Positions 1-6,893 of a DNA stretch of 10,450 bases are shown here, in pieces. The first letter of the stretch is position 1. The number at the start of each line of letters is the position of its first letter. Both the position numbers and the translations under genes were made by a program. This stretch comes from Verrucomicrobiota bacterium (lineage in GTDB: Bacteria > Verrucomicrobiota > Verrucomicrobiia > Limisphaerales > UBA9464). Location of the stretch: positions 1 to 10,450 of the forward strand of contig CANGMO010000044.1 of assembly GCA_947454295.1 (NCBI GenBank), in the 5' to 3' direction. Under the pieces are notes generated by a model, which searched no databases, had not been told where the DNA came from, and saw only the letters and a list, made by a program, of their open reading frames with translations.

Positions 1-2847
1 GCGGAGCTGGTAGAGCTCGCTCAATCCAAAGCGGTCGGCGCGGTCGATGAGAATGGTGTTGGCGTTCGGGATATCGAGGCCGCTCTCAATGATGGTGGTG
101 CTCACCAGCACGTCGGCCTCGCCGTTCACAAATTGCGTCATCACCCGTTCGAGATCGTCGGGATCCATCTGACCATGCCCCACTACGATGCGCGCCTCGG
201 GAACCAGGGCGCGCAGCTTGAGCGCCACGCCCTCGATGGTGGAAACGCGATTGTGGAGAAAGTAGACCTGACCGCCGCGGTTCAACTCGCGCTGGATGGC
301 GTCGCGGATCACGCGCTCGTCGTAGTTGCCCACGACGGTTTCCACGGGGAGGCGGTCCTGGGGCGGGGTTTCCAGCGTGCTCAGGTCGCGGGCCCCGGTG
401 AGGGCGAAGTACAGCGTGCGCGGGATGGGTGTCGCGCTGAGGGTGAGCACGTCGATGGTCGCGCGCAGGAGCTTGAACTGCTCCTTGTGCTTCACGCCGA
501 ACTTCTGCTCCTCGTCGATGATCACCAGCCCGAGCTGCTTGAACTGGACGTCGGGCGACACAATCCGGTGGGTGCCCACGATGATATCCACCGTGCCATT
601 GGCCGCCGCTTCCATGACGGCGCGCTGCTGCTTGGGGCTGCGGTAGCGGGAGAGCAGCTCCACGCGCACCGGGAACTCGGCCATGCGATCGCGCAGGGTG
701 TTGTAGTGCTGCTGGGCAAGCACGGTGGTCGGCACGAGCAGGGCGACCTGTCGTCCGCCCATGACCGCCTTGAACGCCGCGCGGATGGCCACCTCGGTTT
801 TGCCGAAACCCACGTCGCCGCAGAGCAGGCGGTCCATGGGGCGCGCGGATTCCATGTCGCGCTTGGTCGCCTCAATGGCGGTGACCTGGTCCTGGGTTTC
901 CTCGAACTCGAAGGCCCCCTCGAATTCACGCTGCCAGGCGGTGTCGGGAGTGAAGGGGTGCCCGCCCTGCACTGAGCGGGCGGCCTGGATGCGGAGCAGT
1001 TCCGCCGCGAGATCGCGAACGGCGCGCTGGGCCTGCTCTTTTGATTTGTGCCAGCGGGTACCACTCAGCGTGTTGAGCTGCGGATTCGCCTTCCCGGCGC
1101 CGACGTACTTGGTGACCAGGTGCGCCTGGCTCACCGGCACGTACAGACGCGGGCGTTCCTCGCGCGGATCGCTCGCACCGTATTCGATCACCAGCGATTC
1201 CTGGCCACCACCCGTGGTTGCAGGTATCGCACTGCCTGGACCACTGCTGCGTGGCTGCGGTGGCGGCAGCGTCTTCAGCCCGCGGAAGATTCCGATGCCG
1301 TACTGAACGTGGACAACAAAGTCCCCTTCCTCGAACTCGCTGAAATCGATTTCGAATGCCGAACGAACGGCCTGGGCGTGACGCGACTTCAGCCGCCGCG
1401 GCCGGGAGACTTTGTAGCGTCCGTAGATTTCGGCGTCGGACACCACCACCAGCCCGTCACGCTCCAGCAGGAATCCCCGCGACAGGGCGCCGATGTGCAA
1501 CTGCGGCATCCCTGCGTCGGCGTTGTCGTAGCCGTATTCCTTCCACAATTCGGAAAAGCGCTGCCGCTCGCCGTCGTTGTTGCAGAACACGTGGACCCGC
1601 GCGTCCTGGCGCAGCCAGCGCTGGATCTGCTCGAAGAAGTCGCGCCGTTGCCGCTCGGCCACGGCCATCTCCGGCAGCGTGGCGCCGATTGGCCGGTAGG
1701 CATCCAACGAGGCCAGCCCGAGGTCGAGCGGTTGCGACGCCTCGTCCTCGGCCGTCATCAGCTCGGAGGCCCGGACCGTCGCGAGATTTCGTTGGCCGAG
1801 CTCGGACTGCCACTCGTTCCACAGCACGTGATAGGGCGACCCGGCGGGAACCTGCGCGGTGTACTTCTCGGCCTGGATGTCCAGTTCCCCGGGCTCGCAC
1901 AGCAGGACGAGGGTGTCCTGCGACAAATGATCGAGCAGGGTGGCCAGCGGGGCCGGGCTTTCCGTCGACGGGGTTCCGTCCGCGGGCGGCGTGAGGCGTT
2001 TGCGCAGCAGGTTCAGTTCCCCGGCGGGCGGGACGATCAACGACTCGATCGGGCCGCGGGAGGTCTGCTGGTGTGGGTCGAATTCGCGAATCGATTCCAA
2101 TTCATCGCCGAAGAATTCCAGGCGCACCGGCCAGGGCGAGCTGAGCGGCCAGAGATCCACGATGCCGCCGCGCCACGACAATTCCCCGCGGCTGCCGACC
2201 TGTGCCTCGGGTTCGTAGCCCTGGTCCTCCAGCCACTCAATGAGATCGAGCGGATTGATCGTGTCCCCCTTGGCAAGCCGCCGCGTTCGTTGTGTGAGCT
2301 CCGCGGCCGGAAAGGTGCGCTGGAGCAGGGCGGTCACCGAGGTCACCACCACCGCAGCGCTTCCGGCCTGATTGGGGGCGAGGGCCACCAGGGTTTCGAG
2401 GCGCTCGCTGAGCACGTCGGCGTGGGGCAGTTTGCTCTCGTGGGGCAGCACCTCCCAGGGCGGAAAGAATCGCGGCGTGGAACGGAGATCGCCGGAACGA
2501 TCAGAGGCGTCGCGGTGTGCGGCCAGGTTCAGCCAGGTGGTGAGATCGGCATGGAGGACCTCTTGCTCGCGCAGGGTTGGGACCACCACCAGCAGCGGAC
2601 GGTTGGAAAATCGGCGATGCAGCAAGGCCGCGAGGAAGGCGCGTCCGGCTGGGGAAAGGCCGTGACACGACAATGCGCCTCCGGCCCCCGTGCGATCCAG
2701 CAGGGTGGACAACGCGGGGGCGGAGCTGGCGGCGTCGAAGAGCAGGACCTCCGGCGCAACAGGACGGGACTTCGCCAAGCGATTGGCAACCTGTGCGGCC
2801 AGGGGAAAGGAATCAATTTGGAAAGCGGGCCTGAGCGGATGGAACAA
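1..2847 (-). CDS. mfd: Transcription-repair coupling factor Mfd (C-terminus outside window)
   Basis: Mfd is a DNA translocase that removes RNA polymerase stalled at lesions and recruits UvrA for nucleotide excision repair. About 949 codons are visible of a family that usually has about 1150; the frame leaves the window at the left edge at LSELYQLR, just before the expected GRVGR helicase motif. Seen in order: a UvrB-like N-terminal region (LLVVVPTLREQEVLHADL, then GELSWRGGIVDLWP), the RNA-polymerase-interaction region (FEEGDFVVHVQYGIGIF, around residue 500), Walker A CGDVGFGKTE (near residue 680), the DEEQ box at 505-516 followed by KFGVKHKEQ, and LTLSATPIPRTL. Identity is certain; the start is not. 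The frame is open back to a stop at about 3103 but has no ATG or GTG there. TTG at 2847 is chosen provisionally, with TTG at 2778 as an alternative; neither has a clear ribosome binding site. The C-terminal UvrA-binding control domain is not visible. Confidence 0.95.
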   Translation of the reverse strand, partial: MFHPLRPAFQIDSFPLAAQVANRLAKSRPVAPEVLLFDAASSAPALSTLLDRTGAGGALSCHGLSPAGRAFLAALLHRRFSNRPLLVVVPTLREQEVLHADLTTWLNLAAHRDASDRSGDLRSTPRFFPPWEVLPHESKLPHADVLSERLETLVALAPNQAGSAAVVVTSVTALLQRTFPAAELTQRTRRLAKGDTINPLDLIEWLEDQGYEPEAQVGSRGELSWRGGIVDLWPLSSPWPVRLEFFGDELESIREFDPHQQTSRGPIESLIVPPAGELNLLRKRLTPPADGTPSTESPAPLATLLDHLSQDTLVLLCEPGELDIQAEKYTAQVPAGSPYHVLWNEWQSELGQRNLATVRASELMTAEDEASQPLDLGLASLDAYRPIGATLPEMAVAERQRRDFFEQIQRWLRQDARVHVFCNNDGERQRFSELWKEYGYDNADAGMPQLHIGALSRGFLLERDGLVVVSDAEIYGRYKVSRPRRLKSRHAQAVRSAFEIDFSEFEEGDFVVHVQYGIGIFRGLKTLPPPQPRSSGPGSAIPATTGGGQESLVIEYGASDPREERPRLYVPVSQAHLVTKYVGAGKANPQLNTLSGTRWHKSKEQAQRAVRDLAAELLRIQAARSVQGGHPFTPDTAWQREFEGAFEFEETQDQVTAIEATKRDMESARPMDRLLCGDVGFGKTEVAIRAAFKAVMGGRQVALLVPTTVLAQQHYNTLRDRMAEFPVRVELLSRYRSPKQQRAVMEAAANGTVDIIVGTHRIVSPDVQFKQLGLVIIDEEQKFGVKHKEQFKLLRATIDVLTLSATPIPRTLYFALTGARDLSTLETPPQDRLPVETVVGNYDERVIRDAIQRELNRGGQVYFLHNRVSTIEGVALKLRALVPEARIVVGHGQMDPDDLERVMTQFVNGEADVLVSTTIIESGLDIPNANTILIDRADRFGLSELYQLR

Positions 2848-2869
2848 CGAAGGAGCGAAGAAGCGGACG

Positions 2870-2901
2870 GGTTGAACGGTTGAACCGCTGAAGGGTTGAA
2901 G
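2870..2901. repeat. Degenerate 8-mer tandem repeat (GGTTGAAC-like, four units)
   Basis: Four consecutive 8-base units read GGTTGAAC, GGTTGAAC, CGCTGAAG and GGTTGAAG on the plus strand. The junction of units two and three also makes the near-palindrome CGGTTGAACCG at 2877-2887. The array lies directly behind the provisional mfd start, so it is either in the mfd leader or, if a further upstream start were used, inside the reading frame. Confidence 0.75.
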
Positions 2902-2942
2902 CGGGAGGGCGGCATCCCACTGTCGCCCCAGGTGGCGGTAAA

Positions 2943-3141
2943 GCGAATCACCTGATGAGCCGGGTGGGCGGACGTGTTCCGCTTTGCCTTGCGTGGCGAT
3001 TGCTTGCTGCGAATGCAAACTCCGTGACAGAGCAGGGGCGACACGTGGCAGCCCGTTTGGAGTCCCGCCTTCAGGCGGTGTGGAGTGGCGAACACGGACC
3101 GTCTAAAGACGGGACTCCGAACGAGCGGGACCGTCTCAGGG
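2943..3141. repeat. Hairpin-bearing intergenic repeat, copy A
   Basis: First of two direct copies about 299 bases apart. It begins near GAGCCGGGTGGGCGG and ends near GAGCGGGACCGTCTCAGG. Within it, 3041-3093 is identical over 53 bases to 3339-3391 in the second copy. It contains an outer inverted pair, GGAGTCCCG (3059-3067) with CGGGACTCC (3110-3118), which encloses two small hairpins: CCGCC-TTCA-GGCGG (3065-3078) and CCGTC-TAAA-GACGG (3099-3112). No transposase, obvious terminal repeats or target duplication is seen, so this resembles a REP/MITE-like non-coding element rather than an insertion sequence. The similarity to repeats in Verrucomicrobiota is from memory only. Confidence 0.85.
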
Positions 3142-3241
3142 GGGAAGTGGGCGGTAGCCGCCGACGTCAGGAGGCGGATTGCACGCGGCAAAACGATGGA
3201 CGGCTCCTCAAGGTCTCGTGCACCCACGATGTTGCGGTGGG

Positions 3242-3440
3242 GCGAATCTCAGGATGAGCCGGGTGGGCGGACGCGTTCGCTTCGCCTTGCGTGGCGATTG
3301 CTCGCTGCGAATGCATCCTCCGTCGCGGAGCGGGGGCCACACGTGGCAGCCCGTTTGGAGTCCCGCCTTCAGGCGGTGTGGAGTGGCGAACGAGGACCGT
3401 CTCAAGACGGGACTCCGAACGAGCGGGACCGTCCCAGGGG
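3242..3440. repeat. Hairpin-bearing intergenic repeat, copy B
   Basis: Second copy, in the same orientation as the first. It differs by scattered substitutions and one single-base indel in the GTTC(C)GCTT segment near its left end. The nested hairpin layout is kept: outer arms GGAGTCCCG (3357-3365) and CGGGACTCC (3408-3416), and inner hairpins CCGCC-TTCA-GGCGG and CCGTC-TCAA-GACGG. The change in the second inner hairpin falls in the loop while the stem is intact. That is what selection on structure would give, although two copies are too few to show it. Confidence 0.85.
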
Positions 3441-3522
3441 GCAGGGTCCGAGGCTGTCACGAAGTCCCACGCACCGACTACGCTCGCATGGTGAGAGCGG
3501 CTCGCGACACCAGGGGAAGGAG

Positions 3523-4002
3523 TCACTCTCCGGGGCTATGGGGAAGCGGAGGGGGAGGATTCGCGTCGTCCTCCTCTTCCAGCATCTTCACCACGGTGCG
3601 GATCATGAATCCCACGCACGAAAGGGCGCAGGTGGCGACGGCGAGCCCGATAAGGACGTCCGAACGTTTCTCCGGGGTGATGAAGCGCAGCGGGTACATG
3701 AACACGCCGATCGCCAGGAGCAGCATGAAGATCGAGGCGGCATAGACCGTGCGGCGACCGGAGGCGAATTCATCTTTTTCGCCCAGTCTAAACACCAGCA
3801 GCCAGTATCCCGCCGCCAGCGCCGCCCCGACCGGGAAGGCGATCAGGGCGTAGTTGCTCCAGTGAAACTCGATGCCGCCCTTGCCAAGATCCAGCACGGT
3901 GAGCGAGGCCAGCAGGCAGCCGAGGCTGAATGCCGACGAGCCAATCATGATCCAGCGCAGAAACGGACTTCGTTCCACGGTGTCGGACGCTTCCTGACGC
4001 AT
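3523..4002 (-). CDS. Small membrane protein of unknown function, four predicted helices
   Basis: A 159-residue protein that I do not assign to a family. Four hydrophobic segments are visible at about residues 16-37, 51-72, 85-106 and 115-136, with short loops between them (for example FRLGEKDEFASGRR and PLRFITPEKRSD), indicating an integral inner-membrane protein. The C-terminus is a soluble acidic and proline-rich tail (KMLEEEDDANPPPPLPHSPGE region from residue 139). No catalytic motif is seen. The ATG at 4002 has only a weak AGG upstream. The gene lies between purM (82 bases upstream, with a strong hairpin in the gap) and the repeat region behind mfd, so it may be transcribed alone. The composition of hydrophobic residues and the sensible start favour a real gene over a shadow frame. 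Confidence 0.75.
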   Translation of the reverse strand: MRQEASDTVERSPFLRWIMIGSSAFSLGCLLASLTVLDLGKGGIEFHWSNYALIAFPVGAALAAGYWLLVFRLGEKDEFASGRRTVYAASIFMLLLAIGVFMYPLRFITPEKRSDVLIGLAVATCALSCVGFMIRTVVKMLEEEDDANPPPPLPHSPGE

Positions 4003-4021
4003 GGAAGCAACCTGCGCCTTT

Positions 4022-4049
4022 CGTCGCGTCCCGTAAAGGGGGCGCGACG
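4022..4049. terminator. Strong GC-rich hairpin after purM, possible terminator without a U-tract
   Basis: CGTCGCGTCCC (4022-4032) pairs with GGGGCGCGACG (4039-4049) around the six-base loop GTAAAG, giving an 11-bp stem with one G-T pair. It lies 34 bases beyond the purM stop codon and about 20 bases before the start of the membrane-protein gene. Neither strand has a T-run after the stem, so it is not a canonical intrinsic terminator. It could instead protect the purM mRNA 3' end or act in the leader of the next gene. Confidence 0.45.
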
Positions 4050-4083
4050 GGTATCAGAATCGGTTACCAGGCCAGCAGGCCGG

Positions 4084-5139
4084 TTACTCCACCCGGCAGA
4101 TGCCGGTGCCGCGTTCCACGGAGCCGATTTCCCACACCTGGAACTTCGCGGTGCGGATGGCGTGGGTCACGGCGTCGGCCGCCTCGGCGGAGACGGAGAC
4201 GGTCATGCCGATGCCCATGTTGAAGACCTGGTAGGATTCCGCCTCGCTGACCGAGTCGTCGGACGCGAGGATCTGGAACAGCGGCGGCACATCCCAGGTG
4301 CCCTTGCGGATCACCACGTCGTACTTGGACGGGAGCGTGCGGGGGATGTTGTCCACGAAGCCGCCGCCGGTGATGTGGGCGAGGGCCTTGATGGCCGGCG
4401 CCTTGTCGGAGCGGTTGAACTTCTTGAGCAGCGCCTGCACCAGCGGTCCGTAGCTGACGTGGACCTTGAGCAGCGCCTCGCCGACCGTGCCGCCCAGCTC
4501 GGCCAGCTTGGTGGTTGGCTTCAGCTTCATGTTCTCGAAAAGAATCTTGCGGGCCAGCGAGTAGCCGTTGGTGTGCAGGCCGCTGGAGGCGATGCCGAGG
4601 ACGACGTCGCCCTTCCGCACCGTCTTCTGGCCATTCAGCATCCGTGACTTCTCGACCACGCCGACGATGGTGCCGCTGACGTCGTATTCGCCCGCCTGAT
4701 AGAAGCCAGGCATTTGGGCGGTTTCGCCACCGATGAGGGCGCAGTTGTTGTAGCGGCAGCCGCGAACGAAGCCCTTGATGATGTCCTTGAAGACGTGCGG
4801 CTCCAGCTTCCCGGTGCCGAGATAATCGAGGAAGAACAGCGGCTCGGCGCCGAGCACCGCGATGTCGTTGACGCAGTGGTTGACCAGGTCCTCGCCGATG
4901 GTGTCGTGGCGATCGAGGGCGAAGGCGATCTTGAGCTTGGTGCCGACGCCGTCGACCGAGGACACGAGCACCGGCTGCTTGTAGCGCTTGGTGTCGAGGG
5001 CGAAGAGGCCGCCGAATCCGCCAACCTTGCCCATCACCTCGCGGCGGTGGGTGGAGGCGAGCAGGGCGGGCAGGGTGCTCTTGACGCGGTTGCCGAGATC
5101 GATGTCAACGCCCGCGGCGGCGTAGGCTTTCTGCTTCAT
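4084..5139 (-). CDS. purM: Phosphoribosylformylglycinamidine cyclo-ligase (AIR synthetase)
   Basis: PurM closes the imidazole ring in de novo purine synthesis, converting FGAM and ATP to aminoimidazole ribonucleotide in the cytoplasm. The 351-residue product has the family's usual length (about 345) and hallmarks throughout: AYAAAGVDIDLGNR at the N-terminus, SSVDGVGTKLKIA (60-72, ATP/substrate loop), GEDLVNHCVNDI (82-93), GAEPLFFLDYLGTGKL (97-112), CALIGGETAQMPGFY (133-147), YDVSGTIVGVVEK (152-164), GIASSGLHTNGYSLARK (182-198) and AHITGGGFVDNIPR (254-267). The ATG at 5139 fits the family start, but no Shine-Dalgarno sequence is visible. It follows trpE by 71 bases on the same strand, and that gap contains a short dispersed repeat, so co-transcription is possible but not shown. 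No other pur gene is present in the window. Confidence 0.97.
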   Translation of the reverse strand: MKQKAYAAAGVDIDLGNRVKSTLPALLASTHRREVMGKVGGFGGLFALDTKRYKQPVLVSSVDGVGTKLKIAFALDRHDTIGEDLVNHCVNDIAVLGAEPLFFLDYLGTGKLEPHVFKDIIKGFVRGCRYNNCALIGGETAQMPGFYQAGEYDVSGTIVGVVEKSRMLNGQKTVRKGDVVLGIASSGLHTNGYSLARKILFENMKLKPTTKLAELGGTVGEALLKVHVSYGPLVQALLKKFNRSDKAPAIKALAHITGGGFVDNIPRTLPSKYDVVIRKGTWDVPPLFQILASDDSVSEAESYQVFNMGIGMTVSVSAEAADAVTHAIRTAKFQVWEIGSVERGTGICRVE

Positions 5140-5170
5140 GTTTGGTCGGAAAGAAAATCAGGGATTGCAG

Positions 5171-5184
5171 CGGATGAACACGGA
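5171..5184 (+). repeat. Short dispersed repeat core, copy 1 (trpE-purM gap)
   Basis: CGGATGAACACGGA matches, with three or fewer differences, the cores at 8742-8755 and 9317-9330 (the last on the minus strand). It lies within the 71-base gap between trpE and purM. It resembles the 'gcggatgaacacgga' boilerplate that I recall as common between genes in Verrucomicrobiota and Planctomycetota; that recollection was not checked. Confidence 0.45.
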
Positions 5185-5210
5185 GAAAACAGGGAGGGCC
5201 GCTAGCCGTC

Positions 5211-6758
5211 TCACCGGGTGGCGGCGAACCGCTCGGCGAAGGCCACGGCCTTCAGCATGGCCTTGGACTTGTTGACCGTTTCCTGAAACTCCGCCTCCGG
5301 GGTGGAGTCGTTCACCCAGCCGCCACCGGCCTGCACGTAGGCCTTGCCGTCCTTGACCAGGGCGGTGCGGATGGTGATGCAATGATCGGAGTTGCCGTTG
5401 AACCCGAAGTACCCAACGCAGCCGCCGTACGGGCCGCGGGTGGTGCCCTCAAGCTCGGAAATGAGCTGCATGGCGCGGATTTTCGGGGCGCCGCTCAGGG
5501 TGCCGGCCGGGAAGGTAGTGCGCATCAGGTCGTAGGCCGAATGCTTCTGGGAGAGGCGGCCCTCCACCTGCGACACGATGTGCATCACGTGGCTGTATCG
5601 CTCGACCACCATGAGATCGCGCACCTTCACCGAGCCGTAATCGCAAACGCGGCCGATGTCGTTTCGCGCGAGGTCGACGAGCATGACGTGCTCGGCGCGC
5701 TCCTTGGGATCGGCGAGGAGGTCGCGGGCGTTCTCCTGATCCTCGGCCTCGGTCTTGCCGCGAGCGCGGGTGCCGGCGATCGGACGGATCTCCACATGAT
5801 GATCCACGCAGCGGACGTGCAATTCCGGCGACGCGCCCACCAGCGCGAATCCGTCCAGCTCCAGCAGGAACATGTACGGCGAGGGATTGATGGACCGCGC
5901 GGCGCGGTAGATGTCGAAGGGCTGCGCGGTCACCGGGGTGCTGAAGCGCTGGGAGCCGACGATCTGGATGATGTCGCCCGCCGTGATGTACTTCTTGGCG
6001 GTCAGCACGTTGGCCTTGAAGGCCTCGGGCGTGGTGTTCGAGACGAACGGCACCGGCGGCACCTCGGAGGGCAGGCCGACCGGATGATGGTCCACCGGCT
6101 GCTCCAGCAGGGCGGTGAGGCGGTCGAGCTCGCCCACGGCGTTCTCGTAGGCCTCCTCGGGCTTCTGGCCGGGTTCGATCACCGCATTCACCAGCACCGT
6201 GAGGGTCTGGGCCACGCGATCGAAGATCAGCAGCTCGTCCGTGATGAGGAAATACAGGGTCGGCGTACCGAGTTCATCGTGCTTGGGACGGGGGACCACC
6301 GGCTCCACGTCGTGGATGAACTCGTAGCCAAGGAACCCCACGGCGCCGCCGGTGAAGCGGGGCAGGCCGGGCAGGGGCACGGGCTTGAAGCGGGCCAGCA
6401 GCCGTTCCACGACCTCGAGGCCGTCGGCCACCACCGAGGGATCGCGGGGCGTTCCCGCGGGAGCGCGATTGGGACCGGGGACCACGCGGTAGGATTCGAC
6501 CACCTTGCGCCCTTCGATAACCTCCACCCGGTCCGCGGTCTGCTTGATGACCGCGCGCGGATTGCAGCCCACGAACGAATACCGGCCCAAATGCTCGCCG
6601 CCCTCGACGGATTCGAAGAGGAACGATTCGCCCTGGCCGCGGAGTTTCCAGTACGCCGACAGCGGAGTCTCGAAATCAGCAAGGAGCCTGCGGGTGACGG
6701 GGATCAGATTGCCCCGCTCCGCGAGCTTGAGAAACTCAGGCAGCGTTGGTGCGTCCAT
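5211..6758 (-). CDS. trpE: Anthranilate synthase component I
   Basis: TrpE makes anthranilate from chorismate, using ammonia delivered by the TrpG glutaminase; it is the first committed step of tryptophan synthesis. The 515-residue protein shows the N-terminal regulatory domain (LFESVEGGEHLGRYSF at 48-62, the place of the LLES tryptophan-feedback element, and NPSPYMFLL at 291-299). It also shows the C-terminal chorismate-binding domain: ALVGASPELHVR (305-316), RPIAGTRARGKTEAE (325-339), ERAEHVMLVDLARNDIGR (353-370), FPAGTLSGAPKIRAMQLI (416-433) and VQAGGGWVNDSTPEAEFQET (475-494). ATG at 6758 is preferred because homologs begin close to LPEFLKLAERG; the open frame extends 15 codons further to a TTG at 6803. 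No Trp-rich leader peptide or attenuator is visible upstream, and trpG is not adjacent. The related enzymes PabB and MenF were considered; the full-length LFES feedback region favours TrpE. Confidence 0.94.
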   Translation of the reverse strand: MDAPTLPEFLKLAERGNLIPVTRRLLADFETPLSAYWKLRGQGESFLFESVEGGEHLGRYSFVGCNPRAVIKQTADRVEVIEGRKVVESYRVVPGPNRAPAGTPRDPSVVADGLEVVERLLARFKPVPLPGLPRFTGGAVGFLGYEFIHDVEPVVPRPKHDELGTPTLYFLITDELLIFDRVAQTLTVLVNAVIEPGQKPEEAYENAVGELDRLTALLEQPVDHHPVGLPSEVPPVPFVSNTTPEAFKANVLTAKKYITAGDIIQIVGSQRFSTPVTAQPFDIYRAARSINPSPYMFLLELDGFALVGASPELHVRCVDHHVEIRPIAGTRARGKTEAEDQENARDLLADPKERAEHVMLVDLARNDIGRVCDYGSVKVRDLMVVERYSHVMHIVSQVEGRLSQKHSAYDLMRTTFPAGTLSGAPKIRAMQLISELEGTTRGPYGGCVGYFGFNGNSDHCITIRTALVKDGKAYVQAGGGWVNDSTPEAEFQETVNKSKAMLKAVAFAERFAATR

Positions 6759-6893
6759 AACCAAGAGGCGGGGACCGTATCCCGGGAGGCGGATCCAAGG
6801 CAAAAGGCAAAAGGTGGCGATCCTGGCCCTCCGCGAATCCTTTTCCGTGGCGGATTTTCCGCGGACTGCCCACGCTTCCCGTCACTTCCCGTT
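6759..6893. promoter_or_regulatory. Divergent intergenic region between trpE and the esterase gene
   Basis: This 135-base gap must hold the outward promoters for trpE (minus) and the secreted esterase (plus). I cannot assign -35/-10 boxes with confidence. It contains a 7-mer tandem repeat AAGGCAA of about 2.6 units at 6797-6814, the direct repeat TTTTCCGTGG / TTTTCCGCGG at about 6841-6864, and CTTCCCGT twice just ahead of the esterase start. No tryptophan operator-like palindrome is recognisable. Confidence 0.4.

Larger units (their letters stand above)
2848..3522. other. Gene-free stretch of about 670 bases, largely repeats
   Basis: No convincing gene lies between the mfd start and the small membrane protein gene; the exact left boundary depends on the uncertain mfd start. 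It holds an 8-mer tandem array at 2870-2901 and two direct copies of a ~200-bp hairpin element at 2943-3141 and 3242-3440. The spacer between copies (3142-3241) and the stretch after the second copy (3441-3522) hold nothing I recognise, though AAGGTCTCGTGCACCCACGA near 3211 vaguely resembles GAAGTCCCACGCACCGACTA near 3460, so the duplicated unit may be longer and decayed. The short open frames here read peptides such as RLKAGLQTGCHV straight from the repeats and look like artefacts. The mfd promoter should lie in this interval, but I cannot place it. Confidence 0.7.

Noticed and set aside
1048..2883. 611-codon open frame on the plus strand opposite mfd
   Set aside because: Its translation is rich in Arg/Gly/His/Gln with no recognisable domain, while the opposite strand reads a full set of Mfd motifs. 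It is a GC-driven antisense shadow.
3059..3118. Nested hairpin as an intrinsic terminator for the membrane protein gene
   Set aside because: There is no T-run on either strand and the structure is repeated as part of a larger element, so a repeat-element explanation is simpler.
2529..3227. 232-codon minus-strand open frame over the mfd start and the repeats
   Set aside because: It is out of frame with Mfd, and its first half is read from the repeat element (RLKAGLQTGCHV). It is unlikely to be a gene.
2943..3440. Possible CRISPR array from the repeated blocks
   Set aside because: There are only two copies of about 200 bases with one spacer-like gap; repeat length and number do not fit a CRISPR, and no cas gene is present.
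3085..4647. 520-codon plus-strand open frame spanning repeats, the membrane protein gene and purM
   Set aside because: It crosses two real genes on the opposite strand as well as repeat DNA, and its Arg/Gly/His-rich product shows no family resemblance.
6759..6810. Tryptophan attenuator or leader peptide ahead of trpE
   Set aside because: Only one Trp codon occurs in the short TTG-initiated extension, with no tandem Trp codons and no terminator/antiterminator pair.
5382..6893. Upstream 504 codons joined in frame to the secreted esterase
   Set aside because: This part is antisense to trpE and has the low-complexity look of a mirror frame. The signal peptide beginning at ATG 6894 marks the true start.
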